DNA from: an uncultured Lachnospiraceae bacterium
GTDB taxonomy: Bacteria > Bacillota > Clostridia > Lachnospirales > Lachnospiraceae
Direction: 5' to 3'
DNA length: 64,000 nt
Assembly (NCBI GenBank): GCA_949948735.1
Contig: CATLGV010000004.1
Coordinates: forward strand, 124,001-188,000
The notes under the pieces are model-generated. The model searched no databases, was not told the origin of the DNA, and saw only the letters and a list, made by a program, of their open reading frames with translations. Shown here piece after piece: positions 15,200-24,575 of this stretch. Position 1 is the first letter of the stretch. Each line of letters starts with the position of its first letter. Position numbers and translations under genes: made by a program.

Positions 15200-16099
15200 T
15201 CAACTGTTTTTTTGCGACGTTTCAGGCGCTGCTGTCAGTGCGAAATAGATATCCTCCAGAGACGGCGCCTGGGTGGATACCTCGTAGATGCTTTTGCCGT
15301 TTTCTGTGAGTCTGCGGACGAGCTGCGGGATTTCCTCCTCAGAAGCAATATTTTCCTCCAATATACCGGAAGCGGTTCCGGCAGGGCAGGTTCTTATCCT
15401 CACGCGCATGCCGGCGCCAATGCGTCCGCGGAGCTCCTCAAGCGTGCCGGACGCGATTAATCTGCCCTCGCTCATCAGCCCGTATCGGGTGCAGATCTCC
15501 TGCGCGTAGCGAAGCTGGTGCGTACAGAGGAATACCGTGATTCCCTTTTCCTGTGCCAGCCCCCGAATCAGGAGATGGACATTCTGGGCGCTTTCGGGGT
15601 CGAGACCGGAGGTTGGTTCATCCAGAAACAGGAGTCTGGGATTGTGAATCAGTGCGCGTGCCAGAGAAAGGCGCTGCCGCATACCGGTAGAATAGGCGCC
15701 GAGCTTCTTGTCCCGCGCTTCGGACAATTCCAGCTGCGCTAACAGGCTTTCCGCCCTTTTTTTGCTTTCGGCAGGGGAAAGCCCGAATATCGTGCCGTAA
15801 AAAATAAGGTTTTCAAGCCCCGTCAGCGTATCGTACATCTGCGCGTGCTCTGTCACGACACCGGAAATCGCATGTGTCTTTTCGGGGCTTTTGCACGGTT
15901 CGATGCCAAACACACTGCAGCTGCCGTCCGTGGGGGAGAGCATGCCGTTGAGCAGCTTTACCGTGGTGGTTTTTCCGGCGCCGTTGGGCCCCAGAAAGCC
16001 GAATACCTCGCCCGGCTCAAGGCTGATGGTGACCGAATCGACTGCTTTTTTGCCGTCAGGATAGATTTTGGACAGGTTATTGAGTGTGACTGCGTTCAT
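15200..16099 (-). CDS. ABC transporter ATP-binding protein
   Basis: ATPase of 299 aa. Walker A is GPNGAGKTT, the ABC signature YSTGMRQRLSLARALIH, Walker B LLFLDEPTSGLD and the H-loop CTHQLR. A C-terminal extension of about 80 residues is typical of NatA/CcmA-type drug or sodium exporters. Its ATG overlaps the stop of the upstream regulator gene by four bases (ATGA), and the permease follows at 22 bp, giving a regulator-ATPase-permease operon. Confidence 0.93.
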   Translation of the reverse strand: MNAVTLNNLSKIYPDGKKAVDSVTISLEPGEVFGFLGPNGAGKTTTVKLLNGMLSPTDGSCSVFGIEPCKSPEKTHAISGVVTEHAQMYDTLTGLENLIFYGTIFGLSPAESKKRAESLLAQLELSEARDKKLGAYSTGMRQRLSLARALIHNPRLLFLDEPTSGLDPESAQNVHLLIRGLAQEKGITVFLCTHQLRYAQEICTRYGLMSEGRLIASGTLEELRGRIGAGMRVRIRTCPAGTASGILEENIASEEEIPQLVRRLTENGKSIYEVSTQAPSLEDIYFALTAAPETSQKNS

Positions 16100-17223
16100 A
16101 GTGTATCCTCCCCGCCGGATTGAAGCCGGCTGACAATCGTTTGAAACCGAGGGTTATCTGATAAAGGTGCAAATATGGGATTACCGGTGACCGCCTGTGT
16201 AATGCTCTGGCGGATAAGCGCGCTGTCACGGGGGAAATCCCTGCCAAGGATGAGCGTTTCCTCCAGCCAGTTATCCAGAAGGTTAAAGTACGAATCCCCG
16301 CGGAGCTTCATTGAATCCGTGCTGTGAAGGGCTGTCTGCGTATAGTATTCCAGATGAGAAAGCGCATTATCCATATCTCCCTGCCGGGCAAAGCACTGGG
16401 CCGCGGTGATGCGCAGCGACAGGAGCATGGCAGGGTGCAGCGTATCCAGGCAAAACGTGTCCGCAACGGCAAAGGCGCGGCGGCAGGTCTCCTCCAGTGC
16501 TTCCGTATCGGCAGTACGCGTACACAGCTCCATATAGGCGGGAAGCATATTGAGCATATCCAGCAGGGCTTTATAAATCCCTGTCTGGAGGACGCGCGTT
16601 GCCGCTGTTGTGTCGCCAAGCATTTGAAAGGCGGAGGACAGCAGCGGTTCAGGGGCGAGCCGGATGATTTCCATCGGCCGGAGCAGCTCGAGAACCTCCT
16701 GGGGCTGTCCGAGCAGCAGCATGCAGTACGCCTCCATGCCGACAGCTTGTGAAGCAAGCTCCGTGTCGTCCGTGATTTCCCTGACACGGACGAACAGATT
16801 TCGCGCCTCGTCAAGCAGGCCGAGCCTTTGCTCCTGACTGACGGCAAGCATATGGTGATTGACATAAAGACTGCCGATTTGGAAAAGCAGCGGCGGGCAG
16901 GCATAATATTTTTGAGCAAGCGTGCGGCAGTGCGCAAGGACTTCTTCAAAAGGCTTTTGTGAAAAATCGCGCGAAAGCTGCCGGTATAATTTGCGGATGT
17001 CCTCGTGCGCCAGCTGCGGCCTGTAGTCCATCAGCTCGTCGATGCTGATATCAAAAAAGGCGGCAAGGCGCGGCAGAATGGTAATATCCGGATAAGTGGA
17101 GGACGTTTCCCATTTTGAGACGGACGCCTTTGATACGCCCATGTATTCTGCCAGCTCATCCTGTGTAATACCGCGCTTGCGGCGGTTGTCAATGATGACG
17201 CGGCCGAGATTAATTTCTTTCAT
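16096..17223 (-). CDS. XRE-family regulator with TPR-like sensor domain
   Basis: Regulator of 375 aa. The N-terminal HTH (residues about 7-62) contains ITQDELAEYMGVSKASVSKWE and a DISIDELM turn. The remaining 300 residues are helical, with repeated Ala/Leu-rich pairs like tetratricopeptide repeats, as in peptide-responsive or stress-responsive regulators of Firmicutes. An AGGAGG site precedes the ATG. First gene of the operon with an ABC-2 exporter, which it probably controls. The inducer is unknown. Confidence 0.85.
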   Translation of the reverse strand: MKEINLGRVIIDNRRKRGITQDELAEYMGVSKASVSKWETSSTYPDITILPRLAAFFDISIDELMDYRPQLAHEDIRKLYRQLSRDFSQKPFEEVLAHCRTLAQKYYACPPLLFQIGSLYVNHHMLAVSQEQRLGLLDEARNLFVRVREITDDTELASQAVGMEAYCMLLLGQPQEVLELLRPMEIIRLAPEPLLSSAFQMLGDTTAATRVLQTGIYKALLDMLNMLPAYMELCTRTADTEALEETCRRAFAVADTFCLDTLHPAMLLSLRITAAQCFARQGDMDNALSHLEYYTQTALHSTDSMKLRGDSYFNLLDNWLEETLILGRDFPRDSALIRQSITQAVTGNPIFAPLSDNPRFQTIVSRLQSGGEDTL

Positions 17224-17322
17224 AGCTCCTCCTTTGAAGGCATTATATGGTTTGCTACGTCAACCGTACCTTTCTTTGGTTGACCCTATCATAGCATAAG
17301 TGTTTTGGTGGAACAATAGAAA

Positions 17323-17355
17323 GGCAGGCAACTTCGGTTAAAAAAGTTGCCTGCC
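17323..17355 (-). terminator. Terminator of the MATE gene
   Basis: 12-bp perfect stem (17323-17334 with 17344-17355). On the minus strand the loop is T-rich and the stem is followed by TTTCTATTG. It follows the 17386-18765 MATE gene. Confidence 0.75.
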
Positions 17356-17385
17356 AAGAAACTTCTCGGGAGGATGCTTTGTCTT

Positions 17386-18765
17386 TTACGCCTTCTTTTT
17401 GTTCCGCATGGCTGGCCTGCGCCAGATATTCAGACGGTAGAGCACATACAGGATGGCTGCCGAGATGCCGTTGCTGACGACAACGCTGTACCAGATACTG
17501 CGCACGCCCATATGTAGGACGATTTCACAGAAGAAGAGCGTCAGGAACCGGAACACCCAGAGCCGCGACGCGTCTACGAGCATGGTGACCTCAGTGTGGC
17601 CGGTTCCCTGGAACAGGCCGGTGGTTGCGTTGTAAATACCGTTTGTCCAGCACCAGAATGCCATGACGCTCAGAAAGTCAGCGGCCATGGAAACGACATT
17701 CGCGTCGTCTGAAAAAATGCTTACGATAGCGGTAGAAACCGGTGCAAGTGACAGAATCATGCCGCCGGCAAAAAGAAATACAATGCTGATATTTCGGGAA
17801 AGCTTATAGCCCCTCTGCGCCCTGTCGTACTGCATTGCGCCGACATTCTGGCCCACAATGGTAGCGACTGCGGAGCCGATTCCGTTTGTAGGCAGCGTGA
17901 TCAGACTGTTTACCTTGTTGCCGATACCGTATGCGGCCATTGCCTCGGTTCCGTATTTATAGACGTTTTTGCTCATCAACAGAAAGCCAAGCTGCATGGT
18001 GGAGCCGCCGATGGCGGTGGGAAGCCCGATGCGCAGGATGGCCTTCATCTTGGCCTTTTCAAATCGCAGGCGGCGCAGATCAAGGTTTACCGGCTGAGCG
18101 GGCCGCGTCAACGCGTAAAATGCGATAACGGCGGATGGAAGCTTTGCAAGCAGGGTGGCAAGCGCCGCGCCGGTGATATTCAGATGAAAGGTAATCATCA
18201 ACAGTGGATCCAGAAGCATATTGATGACAATACCCAGAAAATTTAACAGCATCGGACGCACGGTATCGCCCTGTGCCTGATGGATGGCGCTGTAAATATT
18301 GATGGTATATAAAAGCGGCATGTCAAGGACGACGATTCGCAGGTAGGTTTTCCCGTAAAGATAGGTACTGCCGTCGGCGCCGAGCCAGCGGACGATTGCT
18401 GGCGTTGAGACAAAACAGATACCGGCACAGACAAACGCGAAAATCATGGCACAGGCAAAAATCTGGTTGGCCATGCTTTTGGCGTTGTCGTCGTCCCGGG
18501 CGCCGATATACTGTGCGATAAGCACGGAGCCGGCTACCGTAATCCCGGTGCCGAAGTTCAGAATAATATTCTGGACAGGCGTTACCAGATTGATTGCGGC
18601 AAGCTGCTGCGTTCCGATTTTGCCAAGCCAGTAGGTATCCGTCAGGTTGTACATGGTCTGCAGGAAGGAATTAATGACGACGGGTATCGCGATGGAAAGC
18701 ACGGCCTGCAGCATATTTCCGCTTAAAATAAGGTCTCGATTGGGTTCTTTCTTTAAAATGTTCAT
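17386..18765 (-). CDS. MATE-family efflux transporter
   Basis: Twelve-helix MATE exporter of 459 aa, unrelated in detail to the pump in the mobile element. The first half has YNLTDTYWLGKIGTQQLAAI and the second half SKNVYKYGTEAMAAYGIG, the usual internal duplication. GGAG precedes the ATG. It is divergent from an AraC regulator with 268 bp between, so the two may be linked. A strong terminator follows. Substrate unknown. Confidence 0.92.
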   Translation of the reverse strand: MNILKKEPNRDLILSGNMLQAVLSIAIPVVINSFLQTMYNLTDTYWLGKIGTQQLAAINLVTPVQNIILNFGTGITVAGSVLIAQYIGARDDDNAKSMANQIFACAMIFAFVCAGICFVSTPAIVRWLGADGSTYLYGKTYLRIVVLDMPLLYTINIYSAIHQAQGDTVRPMLLNFLGIVINMLLDPLLMITFHLNITGAALATLLAKLPSAVIAFYALTRPAQPVNLDLRRLRFEKAKMKAILRIGLPTAIGGSTMQLGFLLMSKNVYKYGTEAMAAYGIGNKVNSLITLPTNGIGSAVATIVGQNVGAMQYDRAQRGYKLSRNISIVFLFAGGMILSLAPVSTAIVSIFSDDANVVSMAADFLSVMAFWCWTNGIYNATTGLFQGTGHTEVTMLVDASRLWVFRFLTLFFCEIVLHMGVRSIWYSVVVSNGISAAILYVLYRLNIWRRPAMRNKKKA

Positions 18766-18918
18766 AAGATTCTCCGCTTCAATTGATCTGCTGATTATAG
18801 AGATATTTCCTGCTATTCACCCTACAGAGATATTTTACCGCATAAATACAGTAATAACTACAGAATAAACGATAAATAGTTGAAAAATTACAGAATTTTT
18901 GTCATAATAAAAGCAGAT

Positions 18919-18991
18919 ACCATCAACCGGGGGTACCCTCAATTGATGGTACGCCTGAACGACAAGGGCTGTGTGCCTTTGTCAATTGAGG
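18919..18991. repeat. Overlapping inverted repeats between MATE and araC genes
   Basis: ACCATCAA (18919-18926) pairs with TTGATGGT (18943-18950), and CCTCAATTGA (18937-18946) pairs with TCAATTGAGG (18982-18991). The two hairpins are mutually exclusive because they share 18943-18946. They lie in the leader of the AraC gene and could be an operator or a switching RNA structure. A TCAATTGA-GGTACC motif recurs near 59720. Confidence 0.45.
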
Positions 18992-19033
18992 CTATCCGTG
19001 TTGGCTGCGGAAAGAGGACAAAAGGAGGACGGG

Positions 19034-19915
19034 ATGGGATTATCGGGGAAACAGCCGCATATCGCGATTACCCGCATCCGGCGGGAGTCTTATTTTGAGA
19101 TGAAGCGGGAGCATTATCATTCTTACTATGAATTTTATTATCTGCTTTCGGGAAGCCGCAAATTTTTCCTGAATAATAAGATTTTTCATATCAACAGCGG
19201 AGATCTGGTGGCCATACCGAAGGGGGAGATTCACCGGACGACATTTATCTCGGAGGGGATACATGAGCGGATTGCGCTGTGCTTTTCGGATGAAGCGGTG
19301 AGACCGCTGCTGCAGGATATCGGAGAGCCCGCCTTTAAGGAGTGCTTCCGCCAGTACCGAATCTCCGTTCCGGCAAACAGGCGGGAATACCTTGAAGCTT
19401 TGTTTGAACGTCTTCTGGCGGAGATTTATCTGCAGGAAAGCGGAGAGAATGACGAGCTGTCAGCGGCGCTATGCCGGCGGTATTGTGAAGAGATCATCTT
19501 GTTTGTGATACGCTGCCAGCGGCACGCGGCGCCGGAGCGCGCGGGCGCAATGCTTGAGACTGTGCTGGAGAAGCAGGAGCGTGCGGAGCAGCCGGATATC
19601 GGGATTGAGAGCGCGGCGCTTTATATGAGCAGGCATTATTACGAGAATATTACTCTGAAACAGATGGCGGAGTTTTGCGGCATGAGCGAATCCCATTTCT
19701 CAAAGCGGTTTAAAAAGGGGACAGGCTTTGGCTTTAAGGAATATCTCAATGAGGTGCGCATGCGCAATGCGTGCGGGCTGCTTGTACATACCGGAAAAAG
19801 CGTTACGGAGATTGCTTCGTTGTGCGGATTTATGGACAGTAACTATTTTGGCGACGCATTTAAAAAGAAGAAGGGAATGTCTCCGCGGCAATACCGGAAA
19901 ATCAATTTATTATAA
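19034..19915 (+). CDS. AraC-family regulator of the pectin cluster
   Basis: Regulator of 293 aa. An N-terminal cupin-like sensor (HYHSYYEFYYLLSGSRKFFLN, residues about 28-110) is followed by a C-terminal double HTH (ITLKQMAEFCGMSESHFSKRFK; VTEIASLCGFMDSNYFGDAFK). The ATG at 19034 is set by AAAGGAGG at 19021-19028; an earlier in-frame ATG lacks this. It lies directly before GH28 and the other pectin genes in the same direction, so it likely activates them on sensing a galacturonide or related sugar. The ligand is inference. Confidence 0.9.
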   Translation: MGLSGKQPHIAITRIRRESYFEMKREHYHSYYEFYYLLSGSRKFFLNNKIFHINSGDLVAIPKGEIHRTTFISEGIHERIALCFSDEAVRPLLQDIGEPAFKECFRQYRISVPANRREYLEALFERLLAEIYLQESGENDELSAALCRRYCEEIILFVIRCQRHAAPERAGAMLETVLEKQERAEQPDIGIESAALYMSRHYYENITLKQMAEFCGMSESHFSKRFKKGTGFGFKEYLNEVRMRNACGLLVHTGKSVTEIASLCGFMDSNYFGDAFKKKKGMSPRQYRKINLL

Positions 19916-19977
19916 TGGAAGCGCAAAACAAAGTTTTTGGATAGCAGGTACGTCGAATGTCGATTTTCTGCCCGATT

Positions 19978-19993
19978 ATGTAAACGCTTACAT
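19978..19993. promoter_or_regulatory. cre-like operator upstream of the GH28 gene
   Basis: ATGTAAACGCTTACAT matches the LacI/CcpA-type catabolite-responsive element (arms ATGTAA/TTACAT, centre ACGC) and lies about 75 bases before the GH28 start. It suggests carbon catabolite control of the pectin genes. Confidence 0.6.
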
Positions 19994-20066
19994 TTTCGAC
20001 TGGATATTTGCCGGCGGATGTGTTATTTTAGGAGTAGAAGGTAAAAACAGGAACAGGAGGGTTCAA

Positions 20067-21620
20067 ATGAATTACGAGATCATTTATAAAACTTCGACCA
20101 GCTTTGTGGTGGAGCTTAAGGACAACGGCTATTTTTCTTCCGATACGGAGCATGAGATTTACGTCGACGGCGCTCTGGCGGAAAAGAGCAACAGGAATGT
20201 AGCTACCGTCTTTGGCCTGCAGCCTGCGACCACCTATGAGGTGAAAATCGTGTGCGGCGAGGATGCGTCGGAGGGCTTTCAGGTCACGACAAATGACGAG
20301 TATGTCACTTTGAATGTGAAGGATTTCGGGGCGAAGGGCGACGGAGAGACGGATGATACGCTGTTTATCCAGTGCGCTATCAACGCGTGTCCGAAGGGCG
20401 GACGGGTTTATGTTCCGGCCGGTGTGTACAGGATTTATCCGTTGTTTTTAAAGAGCGATTTGGTGCTGGAGCTTGGTAAGGACGCGGTGCTTTCGGCATT
20501 TACGGACAGGACAAGGTTCCCCATTCTGCCGGGGAAAATCGAGTGTACAGACAAGGATAAGGAATATCTTCTCGGCACATGGGAGGGGGATCCGCTGGAT
20601 ATGTTTGCCGGGATTCTGACCGGTATCAATGTGGAGAATGTTGTGATTACGGGACAGGGAACCATCGACGGGAACGCGAGCCGCGAGAACTGGTGGGAGA
20701 ATCCCAAGGTGAAGCGCATTGCATGGCGGCCGAGGATGATATTTTTGAACCATTGCAGGAATGTAGTGCTGCATGGGATAACCGTCCGGAACAGCCCGTC
20801 ATGGAACATCCATCCGTACTTCTCGGAGGACCTGCGGTTTATCGGCATCTCCGTGCTCGGACCCAAGGACTCGCCCAATACCGACGGCCTGGATCCGGAA
20901 TCCTGCAAGAATGTGGAGATCGTCGGTGTATATTTCTCCGTCGGGGACGACTGCATTGCGATTAAGTCCGGCAAGATATACATGGGGGCAAAGTACAAGA
21001 CGCCTTCGGAAAACCTTGTCATCCGGCAGTGCTGTATGCGCGACGGACACGGCTCCATCACCATCGGAAGCGAGATGGCGGGCGGCGTGAAGAACCTGAA
21101 CGTTGAAAACTGCCTGTTTCTGCATACCGACCGCGGACTGCGCATCAAGACCAGACGCGGGCGGGGAAAAGACGCGATTGTCACGGGCATTAAGTTCGAA
21201 AATATTATAATGGATCATGTAATGACACCGGTTGTGATGAACTGCTTTTACTTCTGCGATGCGGACGGGCATTCGGACTATGTGCAGTCAAAGGAATACC
21301 ATCCGGTTGACGAGCGGACGCCGTACCTTGGCGACTTCCTGTTTAAAAACCTCAAGGCCACGAACTGCCATGCGGCGGCGTCCTATCTGTACGGGCTGCC
21401 GGAGCAGAAAATCCATCATGTTGTCTTTGAGAACGCGGACTTCTCCTTTGCGGAAAATCCGACGGCAGGCGTACCGGCCATGATGGACGGCGTTGACAAG
21501 CAGACCAACACGGGGATTTTCGCAAAGAACATTGAGACGTTGGAGCTTAGGAACGTAAGGGTTTCAGGACAGAACGGCGAGGCCGTCATCAGCGACGGAA
21601 TCGATACGTTTGTAAAGTAA
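20067..21620 (+). CDS. Glycoside hydrolase family 28 (polygalacturonase-type)
   Basis: Right-handed beta-helix hydrolase of 517 aa acting on galacturonic-acid polymers or oligomers. A fibronectin-III-like domain (about 1-80, ATTYEVKIV) precedes the GH28 domain. Catalytic motifs: NTDGLD with Asp273, GDDCIAIKSG with Asp294/Asp295, GHGSITIGSE with His328, and RGLRIKT. AGGAGG before ATG 20067 fixes the start. There is no signal peptide, so it is probably cytoplasmic and may work as an exo-enzyme on imported oligogalacturonides. Regulated by the upstream AraC protein and a cre-like site. Confidence 0.92.
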   Translation: MNYEIIYKTSTSFVVELKDNGYFSSDTEHEIYVDGALAEKSNRNVATVFGLQPATTYEVKIVCGEDASEGFQVTTNDEYVTLNVKDFGAKGDGETDDTLFIQCAINACPKGGRVYVPAGVYRIYPLFLKSDLVLELGKDAVLSAFTDRTRFPILPGKIECTDKDKEYLLGTWEGDPLDMFAGILTGINVENVVITGQGTIDGNASRENWWENPKVKRIAWRPRMIFLNHCRNVVLHGITVRNSPSWNIHPYFSEDLRFIGISVLGPKDSPNTDGLDPESCKNVEIVGVYFSVGDDCIAIKSGKIYMGAKYKTPSENLVIRQCCMRDGHGSITIGSEMAGGVKNLNVENCLFLHTDRGLRIKTRRGRGKDAIVTGIKFENIIMDHVMTPVVMNCFYFCDADGHSDYVQSKEYHPVDERTPYLGDFLFKNLKATNCHAAASYLYGLPEQKIHHVVFENADFSFAENPTAGVPAMMDGVDKQTNTGIFAKNIETLELRNVRVSGQNGEAVISDGIDTFVK

Positions 21621-21676
21621 GCAACACACAGGAGAGAAGATTAAATTTTAACAAACACTGTGAGGGGGATTTTTAT

Positions 21677-22303
21677 ATGCCGGCTTCGGATTTGGAATTG
21701 ATGGCGGGGACAAACGAAACGATATTATGGAAGGGGAAACCACTGAAAAAGTGTTTTATACTTGAAAGCATTTTTAATCCCCTGCTTCCTTTTGCGCTTA
21801 TCTGGGCGGCGGTTGACGCCGTTGTCCTGGGCGCAATCGCGTTATCGGGCGGCCCGGTACATTTTGTTGTCCTGTTTCTGCTGGTTCATCTTATGCCCGT
21901 GTACATCTATATCGGGGGCGTTGTTTTATGCTTCAGAAAATACAGAAATACGGCATATATGATTACGGACAGGGGGATATATGTTTCCGGCGGAACATTT
22001 TCGTATACCTATGAAATGAAGCCGTTTACGGATCTTTCGCATATCAACATCCGCAGAGGGATTTTTGACCAGATGCTGGGCGTGGGGGACGTGATATCCG
22101 TCTGCTCACACAGTGGCGTCAGCTCGAAGCATGCGCATGCTTCGGGCGGTCTGGCGATTTGTGATATTCCGGATTATCAGAACGTATTTAATCTGATGAA
22201 ACAGCTGCAGACGGACATTTACGCGGATACGCAGTATCCGAATGATTTGCGGCCGAGAGAAAACCGCGGTTATCAGACACGGTATGTCAGAAGGGACGAT
22301 TAA
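21677..22303 (+). CDS. PH-domain membrane protein (YdbS/bPH2-like)
   Basis: Protein of 208 aa with two close hydrophobic segments (about 30-55 and 62-90), followed by a bacterial PH-like domain (YMITDRGIYVSGGTFSYTYEMKPFTDLSHINIRRGIFDQMLGVGDVISV layout, residues about 95-180). The family is membrane-associated with unknown role. It follows GH28 by 56 bp with AGGGGG as ribosome site. The link with pectin use is only positional. Confidence 0.75.
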   Translation: MPASDLELMAGTNETILWKGKPLKKCFILESIFNPLLPFALIWAAVDAVVLGAIALSGGPVHFVVLFLLVHLMPVYIYIGGVVLCFRKYRNTAYMITDRGIYVSGGTFSYTYEMKPFTDLSHINIRRGIFDQMLGVGDVISVCSHSGVSSKHAHASGGLAICDIPDYQNVFNLMKQLQTDIYADTQYPNDLRPRENRGYQTRYVRRDD

Positions 22304-22369
22304 GGACAAAACGGGATGAGGCATCGACAAGTCTGTCGGCTGGTTTGCATATCAGGGAGAAAATGAAAA

Positions 22370-23776
22370 ATGGGATTAGCGGAAATTTTGGGAATTATAA
22401 CAGTAGCCCTGCTTTTCATCATTATTATACTGCAGATAACGGGACGAAAGAAGACCGATATGGGTGAAATTACGGCGCTGCTGAAGCGCACTGCCGAGGA
22501 ACAGCGCGACGGCGTGCAAAAGCAGATTGCAAACGGCGCGACAGAGCAGTTCGAGCGGTTTGGCGTTATACAGAACAGCATTCAGGATACGCTGTCTGCA
22601 AACCGTAAGGAGGTCAATCGGCAGCTTGCCGAGTTTCAGCAGCAGATGGAAGCGCAGTTATCGGCCGTACAAAAGGCCGGCACGGACAGCAACGAGCAAA
22701 TCGGAAGAACCGTAACGGCTGCTCTGCAGACGAGCCGTGAGGAGCAGAACAAACAGCTTCACACATTCGGCGAACAGGTGGACAGCCGGCTTTCCTCCGT
22801 TCAGCGCGCCAATACGGAAAATATTGAAAAGATTAATTCCACGCTTGAGAATAAGATGAAATCCCTGCAGGAGAGTAATGAAAAGAAGCTGGAGCAGATA
22901 CAGGGCGTGGTGGACGAAAAGCTGCAGAAAACGCTTGAAACCCGTCTTGCACAGTCCTTTGAGCTGGTCAGCAGGCAGCTTGAAAGCGTGGGCCAGGGAC
23001 TGGGAGAGATGAAGGCGCTCGCCGCCGACGCCAGGTCGCTGAAGAATGCCCTTACAAACGTAAAGGAGCGCGGTACATACGGCGAGGTCCGTCTTGAGAA
23101 GCTGCTCTCCGATATTCTTGCGCCGGGTCAGTATGAGATGAATGTCGAGATTACGGACGGCAAGCGCGTAGAGTTTGCCATAAAGCTCCCCGGCAACGGG
23201 GACGCGCCGCTGCTTTTGCCGATTGACAGCAAGTTCCCGATTGAGGACTATAACCGGCTGCTCGACGCGCAGGACAAGCAGGCAATTGATGAGGCGAGGC
23301 GATCGCTTACGGCAAAGCTCCGCGCTTTCGCAAAGGATATTCACGACAAATATATCGTGCCGCCTAGGACGACGGATTTTGCGCTGATGTTTTTACCTAC
23401 GGAGGGGCTGTACGCGGAGGTCGTTCAAAATGCGGCTCTGTTTGAGGAGCTTCGCGATAAGTATAAGGTTACGGCAGTTGGCGCGACGACGCTTTCGGCG
23501 TTTCTTGCATCGCTGCAAATGGGCTTTAAGACGCTTGCGATTGAACAGCGGTCGCAGGAGGTGTGGGATACGCTGCGCGCCGTGAAGTCGGAATTTGTGA
23601 AGTTTGGCGAATCGCTGGACAAAGCGCAGAAGCAGATTCAGACTGCCGACAAAACGCTCGCAGAAATTGTCGGGAGGCGCACAAGAGCAATCAACCGCAC
23701 GCTGCGCGGCGTTGAAGAGCTGACGGAGGCAGGCGCGCCCCCGCTGATCGCGCCGGACGATACGGCGGATGAGTAA
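22370..23776 (+). CDS. rmuC: DNA recombination protein RmuC
   Basis: Protein of 468 aa. One N-terminal membrane helix (ILGIITVALLFIIIILQI) is followed by a long coiled coil (about 30-210, Gln/Glu/Lys-rich) and a C-terminal RmuC domain, a PD-(D/E)XK-like nuclease fold (RGTYGEVRLEKLLSDIL, LPIDSKFPIEDY, DIHDKYIVPPRTTDFALMFLPTEGLYAEV). RmuC limits DNA inversions at short repeats in E. coli and may defend against foreign DNA. Located inside the pectin region but unrelated in function. Confidence 0.92.
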   Translation: MGLAEILGIITVALLFIIIILQITGRKKTDMGEITALLKRTAEEQRDGVQKQIANGATEQFERFGVIQNSIQDTLSANRKEVNRQLAEFQQQMEAQLSAVQKAGTDSNEQIGRTVTAALQTSREEQNKQLHTFGEQVDSRLSSVQRANTENIEKINSTLENKMKSLQESNEKKLEQIQGVVDEKLQKTLETRLAQSFELVSRQLESVGQGLGEMKALAADARSLKNALTNVKERGTYGEVRLEKLLSDILAPGQYEMNVEITDGKRVEFAIKLPGNGDAPLLLPIDSKFPIEDYNRLLDAQDKQAIDEARRSLTAKLRAFAKDIHDKYIVPPRTTDFALMFLPTEGLYAEVVQNAALFEELRDKYKVTAVGATTLSAFLASLQMGFKTLAIEQRSQEVWDTLRAVKSEFVKFGESLDKAQKQIQTADKTLAEIVGRRTRAINRTLRGVEELTEAGAPPLIAPDDTADE

Positions 23777-23819
23777 AACCGCATTGCTTCCATAACAGGC
23801 CTGAAGGGAGTAGACAGAA

Positions 23820-24575
23820 ATGGAGCTTGAAAGCATAACAAAAGAATTTGTAGAGCAGAGCAGAAGCATTTTGGGAGATAATCTGGCAGGGGTATATCTC
23901 CACGGATCAGCGGCGATGGGATGATTTAATGCCCTGAAAAGCGATATAGACCTGCTGGTTGTGGTGAAGGGGGATGTTCCTGACAGAATCAAACGGCGCT
24001 ATATGGATATGGTTGTGGCGCTGAACGCGTGCGCGCCTCAAAAGGGGCTTGAATTAAGCATTGTCAGGGAGGCCGTATGCAGACCATTTATTTACCCTAC
24101 GCCCTTTGAGCTGCACTTTTCGAACGCGCATTTAAATTGGTATCAGGCAAATCCGACGGAATATATTGAGAAGATGAGAGGAACGGATAAGGATCTGGCG
24201 GCGCATTTTACCATTATTTATCACAGAGGGAAACGCCTTTGGGGGAAAGAGATCAGGGACGTTTTTGAAGAGGTCGGACAGGAGGCCTATTTTGACAGCA
24301 TCTGGTGCGATATCCAGGATGCGGAAACGGAGATTATGGAAAACCCTGTTTATATCATTTTAAATCTGTGCAGGGTGCTGGCCTACAAAGAAGAGGGGCT
24401 TATTCTCTCGAAGGCTGAGGGCGGAAGCTGGGGCCTGGAGAATGTGCCCGCGGCATACCGCCCTCTGATTTCGCAGGCATTGCGCGCATACCTGCACAGC
24501 GGCTTCTTAAGAGAGCCGGAGGAAGGCTGTGCCCGCGAATATGCCGCCTACATGACAGGCCGGATACGCGATTGA
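23820..24575 (+). pseudogene. Aminoglycoside-adenylyltransferase-like nucleotidyltransferase with in-frame TGA
   Basis: From ATG 23820 (GAAGGGAG upstream) the frame reads a nucleotidyltransferase N-terminus with GSAAMG, then TGA at codon 35 (23922-23924), then FNALKSDIDLLVVV. This is the GSx(8-10)SDxD nucleotide-binding motif interrupted by one stop. The remaining 216 codons are open to 24575 and resemble the C-terminal adenylyltransferase domain (FELHFSNAHLNWYQ; CRVLAYKEEGLILSKAEGG). Relatives commonly have Cys (TGC) at that position, so a single substitution explains the TGA. Probably an inactivated gene; recoding is less likely. The 3' end overlaps the convergent GH43 gene by 28 bases. Confidence 0.75.

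Noticed and set aside
23922-23924. UGA as selenocysteine codon
   Set aside because: The residue lies in a nucleotide-binding loop, where relatives have Cys without redox role, and no convincing SECIS hairpin follows.
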